Assembly (NCBI GenBank): GCA_020630675.1
Contig: JAHDIR010000023.1
Location: 1-44,052 of the forward strand
Direction of reading: 5' to 3'
From: Bdellovibrionales bacterium
GTDB lineage: Bacteria > Bdellovibrionota > Bdellovibrionia > Bdellovibrionales > UBA1609
Length of the DNA stretch: 44,052 nt
The translations under genes were made by a program, and so were the position numbers. The notes beneath the pieces were generated by a model that saw only the letters and a list, made by a program, of their open reading frames with translations, was not told where the DNA came from and ran no database searches. How positions within the stretch are numbered: position 1 is the stretch's first letter; the number at the start of each line of letters is the position of its first letter. Of the stretch, positions 41,673 through 44,052 are shown one piece after another.

Positions 41673-42233
41673 ATGCCCTCAACACATAGTGCAGATTTAC
41701 AAAAAAAACTCTTGTTTCAAAAAGTAGGAATTTTTATTGATGCTGAAAACATAGAGTTATCTGGGTTAAAACAACATGAGGGTCGAACGGACTATAAAAA
41801 AATCTTATCTAAAGTTGGTGAGCGAGAAATTGTTCGCATTTTATATTACAAACCCGAATACAAAGAAATTTCTAAAGACTTTGAAAGCTTTTGGCACAGC
41901 TTAGGTGGCGAAATTAAAAGACCACAAAAAAATGCTGATACTTTTTTGGTCATTGATGCGGTAACTTTAGCCGAAAAACTTGATGTAGCTATTATTCTTG
42001 GCGGAGATAAAGATTTTTTACCTCTGATTTGGTATCTAAAATCTAGAGGTTGTCGGGTGGAAATTTGGTCATGGCCGGAAACAACTTCTCCGGAAGTAAA
42101 GGAAGCCGCTGACTTTTATTTTTCTCTTACGAAAAACTTTGTTATTAAATCTAAAGAGTCTAAACCGACTAAAGCAAAGAAAAACACGAGTAAAAAATCA
42201 ACGAGCAAAAAATCAAAGTCGCCAGTCAAGTGA
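41673..42233 (+). CDS. NYN-domain (LabA/DUF88) putative ribonuclease
   Basis: 186-aa protein. The PIN-like NYN fold has its acidic residues in place: Asp23 in GIFIDAEN, Asp89 and Asp95 in NADTFLVIDAV, and Asp112/Asp114 in GGDKDFLPLI. Metal-dependent RNase activity is likely. The C-terminal ~30 residues are Lys/Ser/Thr-rich (KAKKNTSKKSTSKKSK) and would bind nucleic acid without specificity. The ATG at 41673 after AAGGA is preferred over a TTG 11 codons earlier. It is a single gene, convergent with the lipoprotein gene at 42250. Confidence 0.85.
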   Translation: MPSTHSADLQKKLLFQKVGIFIDAENIELSGLKQHEGRTDYKKILSKVGEREIVRILYYKPEYKEISKDFESFWHSLGGEIKRPQKNADTFLVIDAVTLAEKLDVAIILGGDKDFLPLIWYLKSRGCRVEIWSWPETTSPEVKEAADFYFSLTKNFVIKSKESKPTKAKKNTSKKSTSKKSKSPVK

Positions 42234-42249
42234 CCAAGAATCTTATTTT

Positions 42250-42804
42250 TTATTCTTCTGAAAGCACTATGCCCTGAACAGTACTATAAACTTTATGGCC
42301 CGAGGGGTGCTCGTACTTAAGGGGCACACTCAAATTAGATAAAGAGGCACTGATTTTATGCCCCCCAGATGTGTTCACAATAGCCGAGCCCGGAACATTA
42401 CTAATCACTGACTTTGATAACACTGGCGCTACGAACATGGCCTCAGCGTGAACATTAAACTCTAAGTTCGTTAATGTTAGATTTTTTGTTCCTGCTAAGC
42501 TAGAGGTGATTGCACATCTTGCAATCCCTTGACTATTTGTTCTTCCACAACTTCTGAGCGAAGAGTCTTCAACACTTAACTCAGGTAAAAAGTTAACAAC
42601 TGGTGACCCGTCACTGTTCAAAACATGGACCTCAATATATAAAAAGCTACTTCCGTTGGCGATACCATCGCCTAGAACCACAATTTCTGTATTGGCAAAA
42701 TCTACACCTGAAGTAAATTCAACATTCCCACCGTCAGAAAAACAGCCCGAAGTTAGAGTTAAAAAAAACGCAATATAAAAAAGCTGTAAAAATACTTTAA
42801 CCAT
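42250..42804 (-). CDS. Predicted lipoprotein with Ig-like (Big/invasin-type) domain
   Basis: 184-aa lipoprotein: MVKVFLQLFYIAFFLTLTSGC has lipobox LTSGC with Cys21. The middle (SSFLYIEVHVLNSDGSPVVNFLPELSVEDSS ... TNSQGIARCAITSS) follows the Big-1/adhesin-type Ig pattern of xxxV.v.d..G.PV.......S..... and TN..G.A. Two cysteines (in LRSCGR and ARCAI) could form a disulfide. Strong AAGGAAGG ribosome binding site. Monocistronic on the minus strand. Probably a surface or periplasm-facing structural protein; function unknown. Confidence 0.65.
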   Translation of the reverse strand: MVKVFLQLFYIAFFLTLTSGCFSDGGNVEFTSGVDFANTEIVVLGDGIANGSSFLYIEVHVLNSDGSPVVNFLPELSVEDSSLRSCGRTNSQGIARCAITSSLAGTKNLTLTNLEFNVHAEAMFVAPVLSKSVISNVPGSAIVNTSGGHKISASLSNLSVPLKYEHPSGHKVYSTVQGIVLSEE

Positions 42805-42872
42805 AGCTTTTCCTTCCTTTTTTCTTAAACTGGCTCATAAATTCCTTATCGGTAAAATCACAATTTTATTTA

Positions 42873-42889
42873 GACTTAGGTCTTAAGTC
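42873..42889. repeat. Inverted repeat GACTTA-N5-TAAGTC
   Basis: Perfect 6-bp arms (42873-42878 and 42884-42889) in the 184-base divergent gap between the lipoprotein gene and the GlsB-like gene. It could be a regulator site; short enough to occur by chance. Confidence 0.3.
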
Positions 42890-42988
42890 CTTTAAAAAAC
42901 TCAAGGTTTTACGTTATATTGTATCAGAGAGAGACAACGACTAGACCATTGGTTATATTGTTAAAAAACCAAAAACAGGAGGCTTTTC

Positions 42989-43276
42989 GTGGAGTATTTG
43001 GCTCAGTATCAAAATCAAATTATTGTTTGGGGAGTGCTTGGACTCTCTGCTGGCATTATAGCCAAGTACTTATTACCTGGGAAAGACAAGGGAGGGCTTA
43101 TTTCAACAGCTCTGCTAGGGGTTGCTGGGTCATTTCTGGGTGGTTTTATGGCTCGCTATTTCGGTCTGGGCGGCGCAAACCTCACTTCTGGGGTAAGTCT
43201 TTCAACTGTGCTTACAGCCATTGCCGGGTCATTTGTTTTACTTGTCGCTTTTCGCCTAATAAGGTTTTTAGTTTAA
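42989..43276 (+). CDS. GlsB/YeaQ/YmgE-family (transglycosylase-associated) membrane protein
   Basis: 95-aa membrane protein with three helices: residues 9-29, 37-57 and 68-91. The family pattern GLSAGIIAKYLLPGKDKGG followed by LLGVAGSFLGGFMARYFGLGG is clear. The start is GTG, six bases after CAGGAGG; another frame overlapping here (42919-43308) has no such signal. Members are small stress-induced inner-membrane proteins of unclear biochemical role. Adjacent to a cold-shock gene downstream but separated by about 208 bases. Confidence 0.85.
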   Translation: MEYLAQYQNQIIVWGVLGLSAGIIAKYLLPGKDKGGLISTALLGVAGSFLGGFMARYFGLGGANLTSGVSLSTVLTAIAGSFVLLVAFRLIRFLV

Positions 43277-43484
43277 TATATAAGCCAAAACGATGGCCTT
43301 TGATTTGAGGGCCAAAGGGCCTTAAGATCTATAACAAACGGCTTATCTGCGTCATAATTCCCTCCTAAAGCCTTAATTTATTGAATTTTAATGGACAGTC
43401 TATACCCCCACACCTATAACTCTATATGTGCCTAAATCATAATATTTAGGAACAATAACTAATAACAAAGAATGAGGAATACAA

Positions 43485-43679
43485 ATGAGTACAGGAACAG
43501 TAAAGTTTTATAATGCTAGTAAAGGTTTTGGATTTATTACTCCGGAAGATGGAAAAGATTTATTTTTTCACGTTTCAGAAATCCAAGGTCAAGAGCCACA
43601 TGATGGTGATAAAGTTGAATTCGAAATTGGCGAAAGCAAGAAGGGTCCCTGTGCCGTTAGTGTTAAAGTTGTAAACTAA
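43485..43679 (+). CDS. csp: Cold-shock protein (CspA family)
   Basis: 64-aa single-domain OB-fold RNA chaperone. RNP1 is KGFGFI at 13-18 and RNP2 is LFFHV at 26-30. The family start [15 protein letters not shown] is typical, and the length is that of short Csp proteins. A GAGGA box lies nine bases before the ATG, after a long AT-rich leader that may be temperature-sensitive, as known for cspA. It ends at a strong terminator 22 bases after the stop and is monocistronic. Confidence 0.95.
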   Translation: MSTGTVKFYNASKGFGFITPEDGKDLFFHVSEIQGQEPHDGDKVEFEIGESKKGPCAVSVKVVN

Positions 43680-43701
43680 TTTTTAAATTTAATTGAGTCT
43701 T

Positions 43702-43734
43702 AAAAGCCCAAACATTTTGTTTGGGCTTTTTTTT
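43702..43734 (+). terminator. Rho-independent terminator of csp
   Basis: Perfect arms AAAAGCCCAAAC (43702-43713) and GTTTGGGCTTTT (43719-43730) with a five-base loop. The T run continues to 43734. It is strong on the plus strand and symmetric enough to serve the minus-strand gene ending at 43769. Confidence 0.92.
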
Positions 43735-43768
43735 GCCTTAAATATAAATTGATTGAGAGACTGCTAAT

Positions 43769-44052
43769 TTATCCTTTAAAAATATTAGGATCTACTACCC
43801 TGGCACTAGCTCCTAAGTGACTGAACAAGCCCTCCCCATTATGCCCTATAGCCCTTAAAAGAGCGTGCTGAAAGGCAAAGGTGCTATTTCCTTTTAAGTC
43901 AACAAACTGCCTTTGTGTATTAATTCGACCACCGGCTTTTCCGATAGTTACGGTAAAAAGGTTGTCCGGCGAGTGTGACTCTGAACCATCCGCCATATCG
44001 CCACCAAAATATAGAAGAGAGTTATCTAAAACACTTTTACCGTTTACATCTT
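43769..44052 (-). CDS. DUF1552-like protein, C-terminal fragment (cut by window edge)
   Basis: The frame is open from the stop at 43769 to the window end, giving 93 or more C-terminal residues; the internal ATG at 43996 is not the real start. The sequence SVLDNSLLYFGGDMADGSESHSPDNL resembles the C-terminus of DUF1552 proteins, as does the later TIGKAGGRINTQRQFVDLKGN. Those are large exported proteins frequent in myxobacteria, planctomycetes and bdellovibrios. The related DUF1501 family is an alternative. Function unknown. Confidence 0.55.
   Translation of the reverse strand, partial: DVNGKSVLDNSLLYFGGDMADGSESHSPDNLFTVTIGKAGGRINTQRQFVDLKGNSTFAFQHALLRAIGHNGEGLFSHLGASARVVDPNIFKG

Noticed and set aside
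42919-43308. 129-aa frame overlapping the GlsB-like gene
   Set aside because: It is a shifted reading of the GlsB-like gene; only the GTG at 42989 has a ribosome binding site and family match.
43295-43321. Hairpin after the GlsB-like gene as terminator
   Set aside because: GGCCTTTG and CAAAGGGCC pair only with a bulge and no T run follows.

Overview
The window is an AT-rich (about 60% A+T by eye) bacterial chromosome segment, densely packed with mostly housekeeping genes. It has short intergenic gaps, many 4-bp ATGA/TTGA gene overlaps, GGAG-type ribosome binding sites and frequent GTG/TTG starts. The gene content suggests a didermic, delta-proteobacterium-like organism, most likely a Bdellovibrionota (Bdellovibrio/Bacteriovorax-type) relative: paired M16 peptidases, FecR/AgmX-type envelope protein, GldA/F/G-like ABC exporter with DUF4340 protein, App1-like HAD protein, DUF1552 protein, many lipoproteins, FliL paralogue and L,D-transpeptidase. 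This placement is inference. No tRNA, rRNA, CRISPR array, insertion sequence or prophage was recognised.

Layout. 1-2.1 kb (minus): RsmB-type rRNA methyltransferase and an outer-membrane barrel-like protein. 2.5-5.7 kb (plus): nrdR-nusB-hypothetical-ppsR, tightly coupled, then a LysR regulator with a candidate autoregulatory site. 5.8-9.1 kb (minus): two M16 peptidase homologues (one with an intact and one with a broken zinc site) and a FliL-like protein. 9.4-10.4 kb (plus): periplasmic L,D-transpeptidase. 10.4-13.5 kb (minus): sppA-HIT-methylmalonyl-CoA epimerase-rhomboid-hypothetical operon. 13.7-17.4 kb (minus): hisC-cmk-rpsA. 17.6-19.7 kb (minus): zinc-ribbon protein, threonine dehydratase and an exported lysine-rich protein, joined by 4-bp overlaps. 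19.9-22.9 kb (minus): gap-pgk-tpiA glycolytic operon. 23.0-25.4 kb (minus): tmk-holB-tatD.

25.5-28.3 kb (plus): secG, a FecR/AgmX-like membrane protein, an exported putative zinc protease (HEARH) and a membrane-anchored partner. 28.3-32.3 kb (minus): HAD/App1-like protein, an envelope protein, and a sugar kinase (GHMP) overlapping a DUF429 protein. 32.4-38.0 kb (minus): NFACT/RqcH-like protein followed by a Gld-type ABC system. 38.1-39.4 kb: large lipoprotein. 39.6-41.3 kb (plus): ECF sigma factor, small membrane protein and MscS-type channel, an arrangement like the Pseudomonas sigX/cfrX/cmpX cluster. 41.3-44.05 kb: a hairpin-rich gap, NYN-domain protein, Ig-like lipoprotein, GlsB/YeaQ-type protein, cold-shock protein with a strong terminator, and the C-terminal end of a DUF1552 protein cut by the window edge.

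Functionally the window joins central carbon metabolism, translation (rpsA, nusB, rsmB, NFACT), nucleotide supply (nrdR, cmk, tmk) and replication (holB) with envelope proteolysis, envelope stress sensing and transport. The less described parts are the sigma/MscS module, the exported lysine-rich protein, the HEARH protein pair, the degenerate DUF429 protein and a GAPDH whose NAD-discriminating residues are altered. Most of the region is ordinary core genome and I see no clear new defence or mobile system.
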